Shown: in pieces, positions 17,515 to 27,114 of the stretch | How positions within the stretch are numbered: position 1 is the stretch's first letter | How the letters are laid out: each line of letters starts with the position of its first letter | Source: Flagellimonas oceani | GTDB taxonomy: Bacteria > Bacteroidota > Bacteroidia > Flavobacteriales > Flavobacteriaceae | Direction: 5' to 3' | DNA: 64,000 bases | Assembly: GCF_011068285.1 (NCBI RefSeq) | Contig: NZ_CP049616.1 | Location: forward strand, 2,150,501-2,214,500 | The notes under the pieces: model-generated | Told to the model about the DNA's origin: nothing | Database searches by the model: none | Seen by the model: only the letters and a program-made list of their open reading frames with translations | Program-made: the position numbers and the translations under genes

Positions 17515-19515
17515 TTATAAATCTCGTTTAATAAACTTGCCCTCAAATAATTTTTTTCTTCTTTCGTATGCTAGTTTCCAACTACTAATACCTTCATATT
17601 CGAGTATTCCATTTAAAAAACCTTCCTGAACTATTTTTGGTTTAAAAAGGTTAAGACGTGGGATGACAAATAGGAACATATTTTCAAGCTGTGTTTTCAA
17701 TTCCGCTTCTTCAATACCAAGTATTTTATAAAACTCGTGAAGATTTTCCTTTGAAAAGGAAAAAACACCCAATGGGAACAATTCAACACTGTAAACTTCA
17801 GAGGGTAGCAAATTTTGTCTGTTTTTGTCTTCTTTGTCAAACGCCGCTACCTTTTCCATATAACTTTTTACTTTTTTAACGGTTTTGTCGTAACTCTCCT
17901 TTGATTCCTCATAGAAATCCTTTAGCCTACTTAACTTTGTACTTCCGTTTTGAATTAAGTCAAACCTTCTTTTCAAGTCTCTTAATTCATAAAGTTCTAA
18001 TAAATCACATATTTCTTTTTTCAACCTTTCCAAGTCTACTCTTTCATTTAAAAACTCCAACATTTCGTACTCATAGGACATACAAACGATTTGATTTTCT
18101 ATATGTCCTATTTGCAAATACTTGTTTTTTATTTTTCTAACCTCACTCAATAAAAACTCAACTCCACTAATAATGGTTGCATTCTCTCCATTTATTATGG
18201 CATCAATAAAAAATGCTTCAAAATGGTAATTAATCCTATGAGTTTCTAATAACCAATAGTTAAAATAATCTTTATCAACAACTATCTTTTTTCTTAAGTT
18301 TTCATGAAAGGACTGAATTTCTGTAATTTGATTTGTTATTTGTTGCCCAGATTCTATGACCTCTGGACTGTATATCTCTTTGCTTAGTAACATTAGATTT
18401 TGGAGATTACGGATATTAATATCCAAGGACCAAAATTTGTAATACTCGATTTGGGCCAAATTTATTATGGTAGCTGGAACATCTTTATTATTTAGGATTT
18501 TGTCTAATTCTTTTTTATAAGAATTCAAGGAATAATCATGCGAATTATCTTCATGTTTACGGCTCAACTTTTCAATCTTTATATAATATTGAAGCAAACT
18601 AGAACCCTCAATTGAGTCCATTAAATCTGAATATTCTCTATTGTTTAAAAGCCCTAGTGAATATTTTACAGCTGCCATAAAATATTGATGAAGGCTTAAA
18701 TCCTCCTTTTCAAGTTTATTTAAATATTTTCCTGAATCCTTTAGGTTAGAAAGTGACTCAAGCATATTACCTGTGTGATAGTGAGCCATTGCCAAAACTA
18801 AATTAAATTTAGGGTGCTTTGTATAGAGGTTTTTCGAAATACTATGAGATGCTTTAATAATGAGTTTTGAGTTTCCCTCATTTATTAAACCCAATCCATG
18901 TTGCTCTATTTGGTCCCTAAGTTCGTTTTCGGAATAAAAGTTTAAATTTTCATCTGTAATCGATATTTTTCCAAAGTTATCTTTTGTTGAAAGGGCTATT
19001 TTTTCATTAAGCTTTCTAAAATTTTTCCCATGATCCAGGACAGTTTGATAAATTTTATCCGTTACCTCTTTATTGAACCTTTTTTCAAACCTTAAGGTGT
19101 TAGTTTTTTGTTTATTCCAATCCTTTTCTTTACTCCCAATTGTTTTCAAAAAATCTCCCAAATTGGAATAATAAAATTCCTTTGATTTCTCATGATACAA
19201 GATGTAATAAGATGGCTTTCCAGAATTCAATAAGTATTGAATATTAGAAGTGTCAATACTCTTACTATAAGATTTGTCTGTATTGCACTCAATAGTATTA
19301 GTTGCTTTTAATTGTATTAGAAATCTGAAATTGGTATAATTTCCATTAAACTTTAGTTCAATATCAAAATCAACTCCTTTATCTCTATACATCTCTTCTC
19401 TAATTTGAAACTTTTTAGAATCAAATAATGGACGTAGTTTGTCCTTGGATATTTGTTCAAGATCTTCCTTTTCACTCCCTTTGGGTAATTTCATCCTATT
19501 TAGGAAATCATCCAT
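17515..19515 (-). CDS. DUF4365 domain protein with long helical C-terminus
   Basis: A 666-residue protein whose N-terminal 150 residues resemble DUF4365: EEMYRDKGVDFDIELKF and then RFLIQLKATNT, again Asp plus Gln-x-Lys of the nuclease-like fold, and PSYYILYHEKSKEFYY. The remaining 500 residues are helical and Lys/Glu/Leu-rich, without a clear TPR consensus. It has its own promoter about 190 nt upstream and is separated by 105 bp from the next DUF4365 gene. It is not an obvious duplicate of that gene, since the C-terminal parts differ. Function in defence is inferred from domain and neighbourhood. Confidence 0.65.
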   Translation of the reverse strand: MDDFLNRMKLPKGSEKEDLEQISKDKLRPLFDSKKFQIREEMYRDKGVDFDIELKFNGNYTNFRFLIQLKATNTIECNTDKSYSKSIDTSNIQYLLNSGKPSYYILYHEKSKEFYYSNLGDFLKTIGSKEKDWNKQKTNTLRFEKRFNKEVTDKIYQTVLDHGKNFRKLNEKIALSTKDNFGKISITDENLNFYSENELRDQIEQHGLGLINEGNSKLIIKASHSISKNLYTKHPKFNLVLAMAHYHTGNMLESLSNLKDSGKYLNKLEKEDLSLHQYFMAAVKYSLGLLNNREYSDLMDSIEGSSLLQYYIKIEKLSRKHEDNSHDYSLNSYKKELDKILNNKDVPATIINLAQIEYYKFWSLDINIRNLQNLMLLSKEIYSPEVIESGQQITNQITEIQSFHENLRKKIVVDKDYFNYWLLETHRINYHFEAFFIDAIINGENATIISGVEFLLSEVRKIKNKYLQIGHIENQIVCMSYEYEMLEFLNERVDLERLKKEICDLLELYELRDLKRRFDLIQNGSTKLSRLKDFYEESKESYDKTVKKVKSYMEKVAAFDKEDKNRQNLLPSEVYSVELFPLGVFSFSKENLHEFYKILGIEEAELKTQLENMFLFVIPRLNLFKPKIVQEGFLNGILEYEGISSWKLAYERRKKLFEGKFIKRDL

Positions 19516-19710
19516 GATAATGATATTGATTCAATACTTAAAATTATTGAAATACTTGATAAGATTGGAAACGCCGGACATAGTATACCACCTTCGTCTG
19601 ATAAAATTGAGTACCCGCCAACACGACAAAAAACCGAATTTCAAATCACTAATACTATATTAGATGACTCAAATTTTCCGATTTCGGTGGCCTCAACCAT
19701 CCGGCTCATC

Positions 19711-19739
19711 CAAATATAAAATGAATCAATCAAATTCAA
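19711..19739 (-). promoter_or_regulatory. Flavobacterial-type promoter for the DUF4365 gene
   Basis: On the minus strand TTG (19739-19737), an 18-base spacer and TATATTTG (19718-19711) match TTG-N17-23-TAnnTTTG exactly. It would separate the DUF4365 transcript from the metallophosphoesterase-NACHT operon. Confidence 0.55.
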
Positions 19740-19799
19740 ATATTTAGATAGGCCTTGTGGATATAGAATTAAACACCAATAAATACATTTTTAAATCAT

Positions 19800-19820
19800 C
19801 ATTCTTCGAAATGAAGAATG
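19800..19820 (-). terminator. Hairpin after the NACHT gene
   Basis: An 8-bp perfect stem with a 5-base loop about 60 nt after the NACHT stop codon. It is not followed by a clean T-run on the minus strand, so a terminator role is only possible. Confidence 0.35.
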
Positions 19821-19880
19821 AGATATTATGAACAATAAATACTAATTGAACTATCAAGATAGAAATCTTTCTTATTCTAT

Positions 19881-22800
19881 CTAACCCAAAAAATCGGCGT
19901 CATTTGATAACTCTAATGCAATCTTTTTTGCTTGTTTAAAAGTATACGGTTTTGATTTTGAGTTGATATAAGCGTTTTCAGAATCATCAATTAATAAATT
20001 GATATGAAATAAATCAGATTTCTTATCCTTTAAATCTTTTTTAATTCCATGTAAGACTTCCTGTATCTTTGGGAAATCTTCACCATTCGAAGATAGATTA
20101 GTGATAAGAGCCCTAAAAAAATCCCTATAATAGCTAGATTCAAATCCATCTATTTCGGTGGAGTATATCAATTCAAATAATTCACCCAGTTTGGCAGAGG
20201 ATGGAATATTATTAAAATGGGAAAACTTAATTGAATAAAGTGAAAAAGGTTTTTCATCCCTTAAAGCGTCAATCAAATATTCATAAGTTTTAATATGATT
20301 AAGTTCAATTAAGATTTTAAAAGCATCTGTTTTAAATTTTTCCTTTTTCAAATCTAAATATTGGATTGCGCACGAAATGCAAAAATCTTTATTGATGTTT
20401 AATTTCAACATCAAATCGATTGATCTCCAATAGATATAACTTTCTTCATCAAAACACAGTTCTAATAATATTTCTTTATCATTTGTAAGATTTACATAAT
20501 CCTCAAGTTTGGTTCTTTCATTGAAGAATGATTCCCCCTGAATGAGATATTCACGTATACTTTTGAAGCATTCGCTTAAGTTGTGCTTTAATGCATACTC
20601 AATATGTTTAGACTTAGATAAACCCAACAGTTGTTTCTCATTCAAGTTATAAACTATTTGCTTATCAAACATCTTATCGTCACTAATAAGACTTTTTAAA
20701 TAGTAAAAACTTTCATCCAATTCGCCTGTTTTATCAAACTCATAAAACTCAATACTATTTAGCAAAAAATCATTTGGTAAGACAAACCCAAACCTTTTTT
20801 GGAAATAAAATACTGTTTCCATTTTCTTATAATCGTAGGAATAGGAAAATGAGGTTGGCCCCGTAGCTTTTGCTATACTTTTAAAATCAATTTTCTCTGC
20901 CATAGACAGAGACCAGTTTTCTATAAATTTCTTTTGTTCCTTCGAAATAATAAGCTCTTTATTCTTATTTTGGTGCTTCTCGATTTTTTTCCTTATTGTA
21001 TCAACAAGAAAAAAGTCATCTCTTTCAAAGATTTTGTCTACTTCAGAAAATGGAAGAACATCCAAGTTTAAAGAAAACATTAGGTTTTCCAGAATGCTCA
21101 AAGAAGTGTCAATTTCATTACCATGACCATTTTGTTCATACCAATTCCTTCTAAGTTCATTTAACCTTTCTCTACTTATTTCGTTATTATAATTTTCGAG
21201 TATATTCTTAATTTCATCAGTCAATCGTTTTTTATCAAATAGGATGTCGAAATTGTCTTGGATATGCAAATTGTAATCCTCTTGATACCTAATGAATTTT
21301 TCTTCAGAAAAAACCTCTTCCTTGAATCCAATTCCTTTTTCCTCCATTAAATCATTAAAATATACAGCTAACTTCCTACTGTTAGTATTACCTATATTAT
21401 TTCTGAAGTATTCTATTTGTTGTTGAGATGCATCTCCTTCAATTAGCTCTTCAACAAGTCTTTCGATGTTTTCTTCTTTAACAATTTTTGAAATAAAATA
21501 TCGGTTATCATCAACATCACTACTTTTCAATAAATAAGATATTACCTCGCTCTGTTTATTACTTGCTTTGACAATTTTTTCCAATACTTCATCATGCCTG
21601 AAAAATCGGTAATCATCTTTTATCTCAGAAAATAAGTCGATAATAAAGTTGGGGTCTTCTTTAATTAAGCTTAAGCATTTATCAACCAATCCTGGTTCAA
21701 AGTCATTAGCATAAGTTGGTCGCAATTCATTATTAAAATAAATAGAAATAATCTCTAAAAAGTTTTTAGGATCTTGGATTCTTAAAATCAACTTATTTAA
21801 TATTAATCTATTTCCCCTGAGGACTTCATCCAACTCTAACCTTCTCTTAATATTATGGGCAAGCAAATATTCGTGCTTTATGAATTCATAATATTGGTCA
21901 ATATTCTCCTCATCTGAAAGAAGAAGTAATAAATTATTATTTAGCTGCTTATTTGTTTCAGTTTTGAACAGGTCATATATCCGATTCAAATATTCTTTAT
22001 CCAATCCAACAAAATGGTGCTTTTTTATTAATCTCAAAATTTGAGATTTAGCACCAATTGGAAAATCTTTACTCTTTAACTTATCAAATAATTCTTTCTT
22101 TAGAATGCTTGTAGAATAAGAATCTGGAGAAAAAAAGTTCATAAGTTCAATGGCAGAAAAAAGAGCTCTGAAATGATATTTTTTGAAGTTATTGACTATT
22201 ACTAATAAAAAATCAAAATTCTCTTTACAATTACCAAAACGACCAATTTCATCAGGTTCGAATGTTCTACGAGTATTGATCCATAGGGTCTTTTCTATAC
22301 ACTCCTTTTTAAAGTATTCTTGAAATATGTTGACTCTAATTTTTTTATCTATTCTATCTGAATCCGCCTTAAACAAAATTTCTATTTGATTCTCTTTCAA
22401 CCAATCAATTAACCCAATACGTACCGGGTCAATTTCATCAAAAAGATTTATCAAAAAAGTAATTGAATTAAACAAGGAGGGGTGTATAGCGTTAATATTA
22501 TCAATCTTGATGATTTCCAAGATTTGATCTAAGTTCTTATTTAACAAAACCTTGGCTACAAAAAATTCTTGCACTTGTCTATGCTCAAAGCTCCAATTAT
22601 CTTGAGCAGAATTATAATTTATTAATGGTGGATTAGAAGTAAAGGTTTCGTATTCATAATTAAATATTTCATAGAGATGTGCATCACTAATATAATTCCT
22701 CTGCATTAACTCATTAATAAATGCAACTTTCTCCAAACGATTAATTAGAATAGGTTTCAGAATTAAACCTTTTTTAATATATTTTGTTTTATGCGTATTT

Positions 22801-23486
22801 ATAGTTTCATTAATATATAGATTCCATATTTCAGAATCGGAGGTGGGAAGCCTCCCCTCTTTACTGTAAAATTCCGCAAATAGCCGAAGGAAAAAAGGTG
22901 ACTGAATAAATTCCTTGTTTTTTTCATCAATTGATAGTTTATCAATTTCGATTGCATATTTCTTGTAAAGAATAGACTTAGCTTGATCAAAGTTTAAATT
23001 CTGTAAATAATAAGTTTGGAACCCTGAAATTTTAACTAAGTACTTTTCATAAATATTTGTTCTACAACTAATTACATATCTTAATCCCAAATCGGTATGC
23101 TTAGTTGTGAAAATCTCAAATTCAGAAATAAAATCATGCAAGTGCTCTATTTCATCCAAACTATCTAGAATAAAAACAACATTTGGCAGACTTTTCCAAT
23201 CTTTATAAAGGATTAAATCTTCAAACTTATTTGCTCTTCTAAAATATTTTAAGTCAATAAAAAATGGGATCAAACCTGATTCATCCTTTTTTTCCCATAA
23301 GTCATCGAATAGGTGTTTTAGCTCAGTAGTTTTCCCGATACCTGGATTGCCAAGCAATACAATCTTTTTTTGCCTGAATATTTCATCAGCCAACAATACT
23401 TTATTGTCCACACCAAGTAGGGAAAAATTACTAGTGTAATCTTTTGTTTTATTTAAGTACCTTAATTCGTAATGCTCTTGTCTCAT
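19881..23486 (-). CDS. Large NACHT/STAND-type NTPase
   Basis: A 1201-residue protein. The P-loop GNPGIGKTT sits at residues 46-54. The NACHT-type Walker B with clustered acids, FILDSLDEIE, is at 105-114, and the sensor strand YVISCRTN at about 138-145. LRYV, FFLRLFAEFY and NWSFEHRQVQEFFVAKVLL fit the winged-helix and arm regions of NACHT proteins. The remaining 800 residues are helical, repeat-like and rich in Lys, Asn and Glu. No effector domain precedes the P-loop, because only 45 residues are available. The ATG overlaps the metallophosphoesterase stop by 4 nt, so an effector in trans is plausible. Bacterial NACHT proteins are established phage sensors; this one is assigned by motif only. 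Confidence 0.8.
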   Translation of the reverse strand: MRQEHYELRYLNKTKDYTSNFSLLGVDNKVLLADEIFRQKKIVLLGNPGIGKTTELKHLFDDLWEKKDESGLIPFFIDLKYFRRANKFEDLILYKDWKSLPNVVFILDSLDEIEHLHDFISEFEIFTTKHTDLGLRYVISCRTNIYEKYLVKISGFQTYYLQNLNFDQAKSILYKKYAIEIDKLSIDEKNKEFIQSPFFLRLFAEFYSKEGRLPTSDSEIWNLYINETINTHKTKYIKKGLILKPILINRLEKVAFINELMQRNYISDAHLYEIFNYEYETFTSNPPLINYNSAQDNWSFEHRQVQEFFVAKVLLNKNLDQILEIIKIDNINAIHPSLFNSITFLINLFDEIDPVRIGLIDWLKENQIEILFKADSDRIDKKIRVNIFQEYFKKECIEKTLWINTRRTFEPDEIGRFGNCKENFDFLLVIVNNFKKYHFRALFSAIELMNFFSPDSYSTSILKKELFDKLKSKDFPIGAKSQILRLIKKHHFVGLDKEYLNRIYDLFKTETNKQLNNNLLLLLSDEENIDQYYEFIKHEYLLAHNIKRRLELDEVLRGNRLILNKLILRIQDPKNFLEIISIYFNNELRPTYANDFEPGLVDKCLSLIKEDPNFIIDLFSEIKDDYRFFRHDEVLEKIVKASNKQSEVISYLLKSSDVDDNRYFISKIVKEENIERLVEELIEGDASQQQIEYFRNNIGNTNSRKLAVYFNDLMEEKGIGFKEEVFSEEKFIRYQEDYNLHIQDNFDILFDKKRLTDEIKNILENYNNEISRERLNELRRNWYEQNGHGNEIDTSLSILENLMFSLNLDVLPFSEVDKIFERDDFFLVDTIRKKIEKHQNKNKELIISKEQKKFIENWSLSMAEKIDFKSIAKATGPTSFSYSYDYKKMETVFYFQKRFGFVLPNDFLLNSIEFYEFDKTGELDESFYYLKSLISDDKMFDKQIVYNLNEKQLLGLSKSKHIEYALKHNLSECFKSIREYLIQGESFFNERTKLEDYVNLTNDKEILLELCFDEESYIYWRSIDLMLKLNINKDFCISCAIQYLDLKKEKFKTDAFKILIELNHIKTYEYLIDALRDEKPFSLYSIKFSHFNNIPSSAKLGELFELIYSTEIDGFESSYYRDFFRALITNLSSNGEDFPKIQEVLHGIKKDLKDKKSDLFHINLLIDDSENAYINSKSKPYTFKQAKKIALELSNDADFLG

Positions 23487-24568
23487 GATTTATAAAACTT
23501 TTCACGATCCAAATCAAATCCTTTTGATGTTCGATTTTCTCTCCTCAGAATAAAAACTTGCTGGTCCTGAACTATCCCCCCTAACGCCGTTTCCGTATCT
23601 GAATCAAAACGAGAACCATTGTAGATATATTTACGATAATGGATTTTATTCACTTTATATGAATTTAAATCCAAATCAATTATTTGATAACCAGGTTGGT
23701 ATTCCGAAATTTTCTCTTCTGGTCTATTAAGGGCCGCCCTTCCACGAATTCCTACACAACTACCAAAAGGATCATATGAATATTCAAACTTTGTATTATG
23801 GTAATGCCCATACAAGAACAATTCTATTTCTTTTGTCCTTAAAATTCTCTCTACCTCCTTTTTTTCAGCATAATCATCTAGAGAGTGATGGAATAGACAA
23901 ATGTTTAAATCTGTTTTATGAGTTTCAAAATATTCTAGGCCGTAGTCCAACTGATGGTATCCAAAAAATATTTTTGATTCCTCCTCTCCAATAAACTTTC
24001 TTGTTTTACAGCGCCAAGAATCATTTATTAATATGAATCCTATTTTGAATTCATCAGCATAATTATATATATATGTAGAATGATTATTTGAAAAATCATA
24101 TAGTGAGTTGTTGAGATGAAAAGCCCTTTCAAACTCCTTAAAATTTTTGATTCTTTCATTATGCAGAAATGTGGATTGGTTGTCCTTTAAAAAACTCTCT
24201 ATACTACTTTCATCAATCTTGTCAATTAATTCACATTCGTCATAATATGAAAATTCACGTTCATTAACATCATGGTTTCCAGGAATAAACAAGATATTAT
24301 CTTTTGAAATACCAACTCCTTCCAATATCGGTTGGATGAAGACTTCATCAAAAATATCGTAAGGATTCTTGTATCCATCAAAACCTTTGATCTCCAATAG
24401 TGAATGTCCGCCCTTATCCACTAAATCACCAGTAATCAACAAAGTATCTATTTTCTTCAGAGCATTAAAGTTCTTCAAATCCGAAATAAGTGCTTTTCGG
24501 TACTTGTGTACAAACTCATGATAATTTGAATTAGATAAATGAATGTCAGATAGATGGACTAGTCGCAT
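23483..24568 (-). CDS. Calcineurin-like metallophosphoesterase coupled to the NACHT NTPase
   Basis: A 361-residue protein with the full metallophosphoesterase motif set: DIH (D8, H10), GDLVD (47-51), GNHD (97-100), FHHS (226-229) and GHYH (254-257). All metal ligands are present, so an active phosphoesterase, phosphodiesterase or nuclease is expected. The last 100 residues (after LNRPEEKISEYQPGYQ) are outside the catalytic core and may bind the partner. The stop overlaps the NACHT start, the strongest sign in this window of a two-component system. It would be the first gene of that operon. The substrate is unknown. Confidence 0.88.
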   Translation of the reverse strand: MRLVHLSDIHLSNSNYHEFVHKYRKALISDLKNFNALKKIDTLLITGDLVDKGGHSLLEIKGFDGYKNPYDIFDEVFIQPILEGVGISKDNILFIPGNHDVNEREFSYYDECELIDKIDESSIESFLKDNQSTFLHNERIKNFKEFERAFHLNNSLYDFSNNHSTYIYNYADEFKIGFILINDSWRCKTRKFIGEEESKIFFGYHQLDYGLEYFETHKTDLNICLFHHSLDDYAEKKEVERILRTKEIELFLYGHYHNTKFEYSYDPFGSCVGIRGRAALNRPEEKISEYQPGYQIIDLDLNSYKVNKIHYRKYIYNGSRFDSDTETALGGIVQDQQVFILRRENRTSKGFDLDREKFYKS

Positions 24569-24721
24569 TTCATAAAAAAACTAAATATAGGAAAATGACC
24601 ACAAAGAAATTAGTGAATCACAACTCAAATTACAATAGACAAAGTGTAGATACCCCGATCTTTCGGACAGGGTCTCTTCAAAACTAATCTAATTATCAAG
24701 CTGCTTTCTTAAAAGAGTGTT

Positions 24722-25606
24722 TTAAAAAAGTGAACTGAAAGAAAGACCAACAAACTTATCCAAAATTTCTTTAAAATCATTTCTACTACTAATAAATACT
24801 GCAACATCATTCGGGTCATCAAAACGCAATAGCCCTTCTAAGTTATTTACTGGCTCTTTAAGTAGTTTTCTGTAGTCGCATCTATTAATTATTGAATTAA
24901 TCTTGGATGTATAAAAATTTGTTAGCTCAACAGTATTACTTTCTCCAAAAAATTCTTCACTATAATTAATCACATGATTGATTACAACCTTTAAATGGTT
25001 GATATTATACGATATGATATAAATCGATTTTTCGATTTCCTTGGCTATCAACACTTCCTTTTTGGAGACAAACTCTTCATAATTTTGTACCCCTATATTT
25101 TTCCTTGCCATTTCTAGAGCTTCAAGATTGGCTATCATGTATCCAATTGATCCCCTTTCAAGTTTCGCTTCATTTTCATAAATGATTGGCTCAATTTCTT
25201 TGAATAAATAAGAAAGGGTGGATAAGCCCTGTTCTTTCCTTATCAATCTCATCTGCTTATCATGATTTTCCTGCTGAAAATTCAGTTGCTCCCTATGATT
25301 GACTTGCTGGCTATGATTAGCTTTAATTTGGGCCTCAAAGGATTTATAAACCAAAAAAGCAGCAACCAATCCAATGAAAGGGGCAGATATACCTCCAATA
25401 GTATCCCCAATCTCCCCAGTATCTGAAAAAGTTAACACAGGAAAGGGTCCATATCGTGTGAAAATCCAAGGGGCTATCAAAGAGAATACTGCAAGACTGT
25501 AACAAAATATTTTTTCTCTTTTGGAAAGAATAACCAATTCATCTTTGGTAATCTCCACTTCTTTGGTCTTTTCTGACCTTTGTTCTTGGTTATTTTTCTT
25601 TGTCAT
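24722..25606 (-). CDS. putAbiC-like membrane protein (putative phage abortive infection)
   Basis: A 294-residue protein with two hydrophobic helices (YSLAVFSLIAPWIFT and GGISAPFIGLVAAFLVY). A Gln/His-rich coiled coil follows (SHQQVNHREQLNFQQENHDK), then a cytosolic helical domain. The GDTIGGI loop, a second helix ending in YKSFEAQ and the coiled coil are the arrangement of the putative AbiC-like family (PF16872). Relatives are linked to abortive infection, although most members are untested. It lies 153 bp upstream of the metallophosphoesterase gene in the same orientation, with no clear promoter between. Confidence 0.7.
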   Translation of the reverse strand: MTKKNNQEQRSEKTKEVEITKDELVILSKREKIFCYSLAVFSLIAPWIFTRYGPFPVLTFSDTGEIGDTIGGISAPFIGLVAAFLVYKSFEAQIKANHSQQVNHREQLNFQQENHDKQMRLIRKEQGLSTLSYLFKEIEPIIYENEAKLERGSIGYMIANLEALEMARKNIGVQNYEEFVSKKEVLIAKEIEKSIYIISYNINHLKVVINHVINYSEEFFGESNTVELTNFYTSKINSIINRCDYRKLLKEPVNNLEGLLRFDDPNDVAVFISSRNDFKEILDKFVGLSFSSLF

Positions 25607-25667
25607 ATTTTGACTTTAATAATCGACAACACCGAATTTCAGTTACCAGAAAGAAATTTATGCGCTA

Positions 25668-26327
25668 TTAAGGTCTTTCGAGTGTAAATTTATAAGTTGA
25701 GTTTTTGAGGGATATGACAACTTCAATTGGTTCATCTGAATTGACTATCGAATCATATATTTCCGTTTGTTCCCAATAATAGGTTCCATATTTGATCATA
25801 TTCTCAACACCAGACATTCCTTTGGTTTTTTCCTTATATCCGATGATTACAACGTCACCACCGTGAAAAGAGGACAACCCCATCAAGGTTCTAATTTTTT
25901 TGCCGTCTGCTAATTTTATTGAAAGCTGTCCATATTCGTCACCATCAATATTCGCCAAATGGTCTCCATACTCATAAAGTTTGAAGGTTATAGTACCTTT
26001 AAGGTTATTTGCCGCGTCAAGACTTTTATTAGCATATTTCAATCCTTGTTTAATCTGTTTCTCACTATAGCCATATTTATCGTATTCCTCTTTCAAATAG
26101 GCTTTGTATTCGTCTAAATTATATCCATGCGAAGGGTTAAGTATTGCTTTGACCAATAGTTTTGAATCGCTTGTCGCAGTATTTGAAAAAGTACCATGTG
26201 TAATATTGGCAAAAGCTGTTCCTGTTTTATCTCCGAACTCATCAACTAAATCAATTTGTTTAAATAAACTCTGTCCGTGGCTAAGACAAGAGAACACAAG
26301 AAAAACGATTAGTAAATTTTTACTCAT
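25668..26327 (-). CDS. Hypothetical secreted protein
   Basis: A 219-residue protein with a signal peptide (LLIVFLVFSCLSHGQS) and a mature part of beta-rich and charged segments (KLYEYGDHLANIDGDEYGQL; EVVISLKNSTYKFTLERP). No family recognised. The gene starts 3 nt after the stop of the small lipoprotein gene, so the two are an operon. Composition is AT-rich like the neighbouring cargo. No link to defence can be read from it. Confidence 0.65.
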   Translation of the reverse strand: MSKNLLIVFLVFSCLSHGQSLFKQIDLVDEFGDKTGTAFANITHGTFSNTATSDSKLLVKAILNPSHGYNLDEYKAYLKEEYDKYGYSEKQIKQGLKYANKSLDAANNLKGTITFKLYEYGDHLANIDGDEYGQLSIKLADGKKIRTLMGLSSFHGGDVVIIGYKEKTKGMSGVENMIKYGTYYWEQTEIYDSIVNSDEPIEVVISLKNSTYKFTLERP

Positions 26328-26330
26328 ATT

Positions 26331-26600
26331 TTATTGGTTTGGTTTGTCCAATATGGTTATTCCATTGACATTCTCCTTTTTGAGTAATTGAAACGGTACT
26401 CCAGAATCGTTCGAATAGAAATAAATAAAATCATCGCCTATTTCGAAATAAACGACATTTTTGAAGTCTACTGCTCCTCCTTTCCCCAATATCGAAATAC
26501 CATATTTGGCAGTGATTTTTTCCCTAGGATTACACTTATTACAAGAGCTAAAAAATAGTATAGCCAATGATACAATGCACAAGAGGGCATAATTTTTCAT
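26331..26600 (-). CDS. Small lipoprotein, hypothetical
   Basis: An 89-residue protein with a lipoprotein signal (SLAILFFSSCNKCN) and a short mature domain with predicted strands (KNVVYFEIGDDFIYFYSN). It is the first gene of a pair with the secreted protein at 25668. No family recognised. Confidence 0.6.
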   Translation of the reverse strand: MKNYALLCIVSLAILFFSSCNKCNPREKITAKYGISILGKGGAVDFKNVVYFEIGDDFIYFYSNDSGVPFQLLKKENVNGITILDKPNQ

Positions 26601-26760
26601 TTAAATTTGGTCTTAGTGTATGATTGGGGAAATTTGTTAAATATAAAAATCCATCCATAAGCATACAAGAGGAATTCTGTAAATTAGTAAAAATACAGCA
26701 GAACTTTTGGATGAGTACATCCTTGACAATCAGTAATTATAAGAAATAAGAACTTAGTAT

Positions 26761-27084
26761 TCAGCTTTCTTTCTTTAAAAGTTGGTTCACCTCATCCAAG
26801 AACTCCCCTTCTTCAAAAGGCAAGAGTTGTGTGACAAGTTCTAAGGTCTTACGTATATCCTCTCCCGGCTGTTTTACGTGCGGTGGGGAATAAGGGTCTC
26901 CTTGGGTTGCCAAGATACAAACATTGATCAATGCTTCTATGGTATCAAAGAGGTCCAAGTATCCATCCAACAAAACAAAGGACGGTCTGAACTTACCTTT
27001 TTGTAGATTGGTAGGCTCCAGTACCTCCAACTTATATCTTGCGGATTCCATCAGTTTCTTCAATTCCTTTTTGTTCTTTTTCAT
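26761..27084 (-). CDS. Small helical protein, third stand-alone copy of the HEPN-operon repeat domain
   Basis: A 107-residue protein whose segment from about 35 to 105 repeats the C-terminal domain of the HEPN protein at 27801: LLDGYLDLFDTIEALINVCI, then EDIRKTLELVTQLLPFEEGE, then FLDEVNQLLKK. The Lys-rich head (KKNKKELKKLMESARYKLE) is like that of the 27467 copy. It is the last gene of the four-gene operon, 30 nt after its neighbour. No family name is known to me. The repeated pattern is seen directly; its role is unknown. Confidence 0.7.
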   Translation of the reverse strand: MKKNKKELKKLMESARYKLEVLEPTNLQKGKFRPSFVLLDGYLDLFDTIEALINVCILATQGDPYSPPHVKQPGEDIRKTLELVTQLLPFEEGEFLDEVNQLLKKES

Positions 27085-27114
27085 AGCTATCCCTTTATTT
27101 GTTGTTTTCTTAAA

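Larger units (their letters stand above)
19516..19880. other. Intergenic stretch between the NACHT and DUF4365 genes
   Basis: 365 bp with no convincing gene. It holds a hairpin at 19800-19820 (CATTCTTC/GAAGAATG, 5-base loop) downstream of the NACHT gene and a promoter at 19711-19739 reading leftward. The leader between that promoter and the DUF4365 start is about 190 nt and unexplained. Confidence 0.6.
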
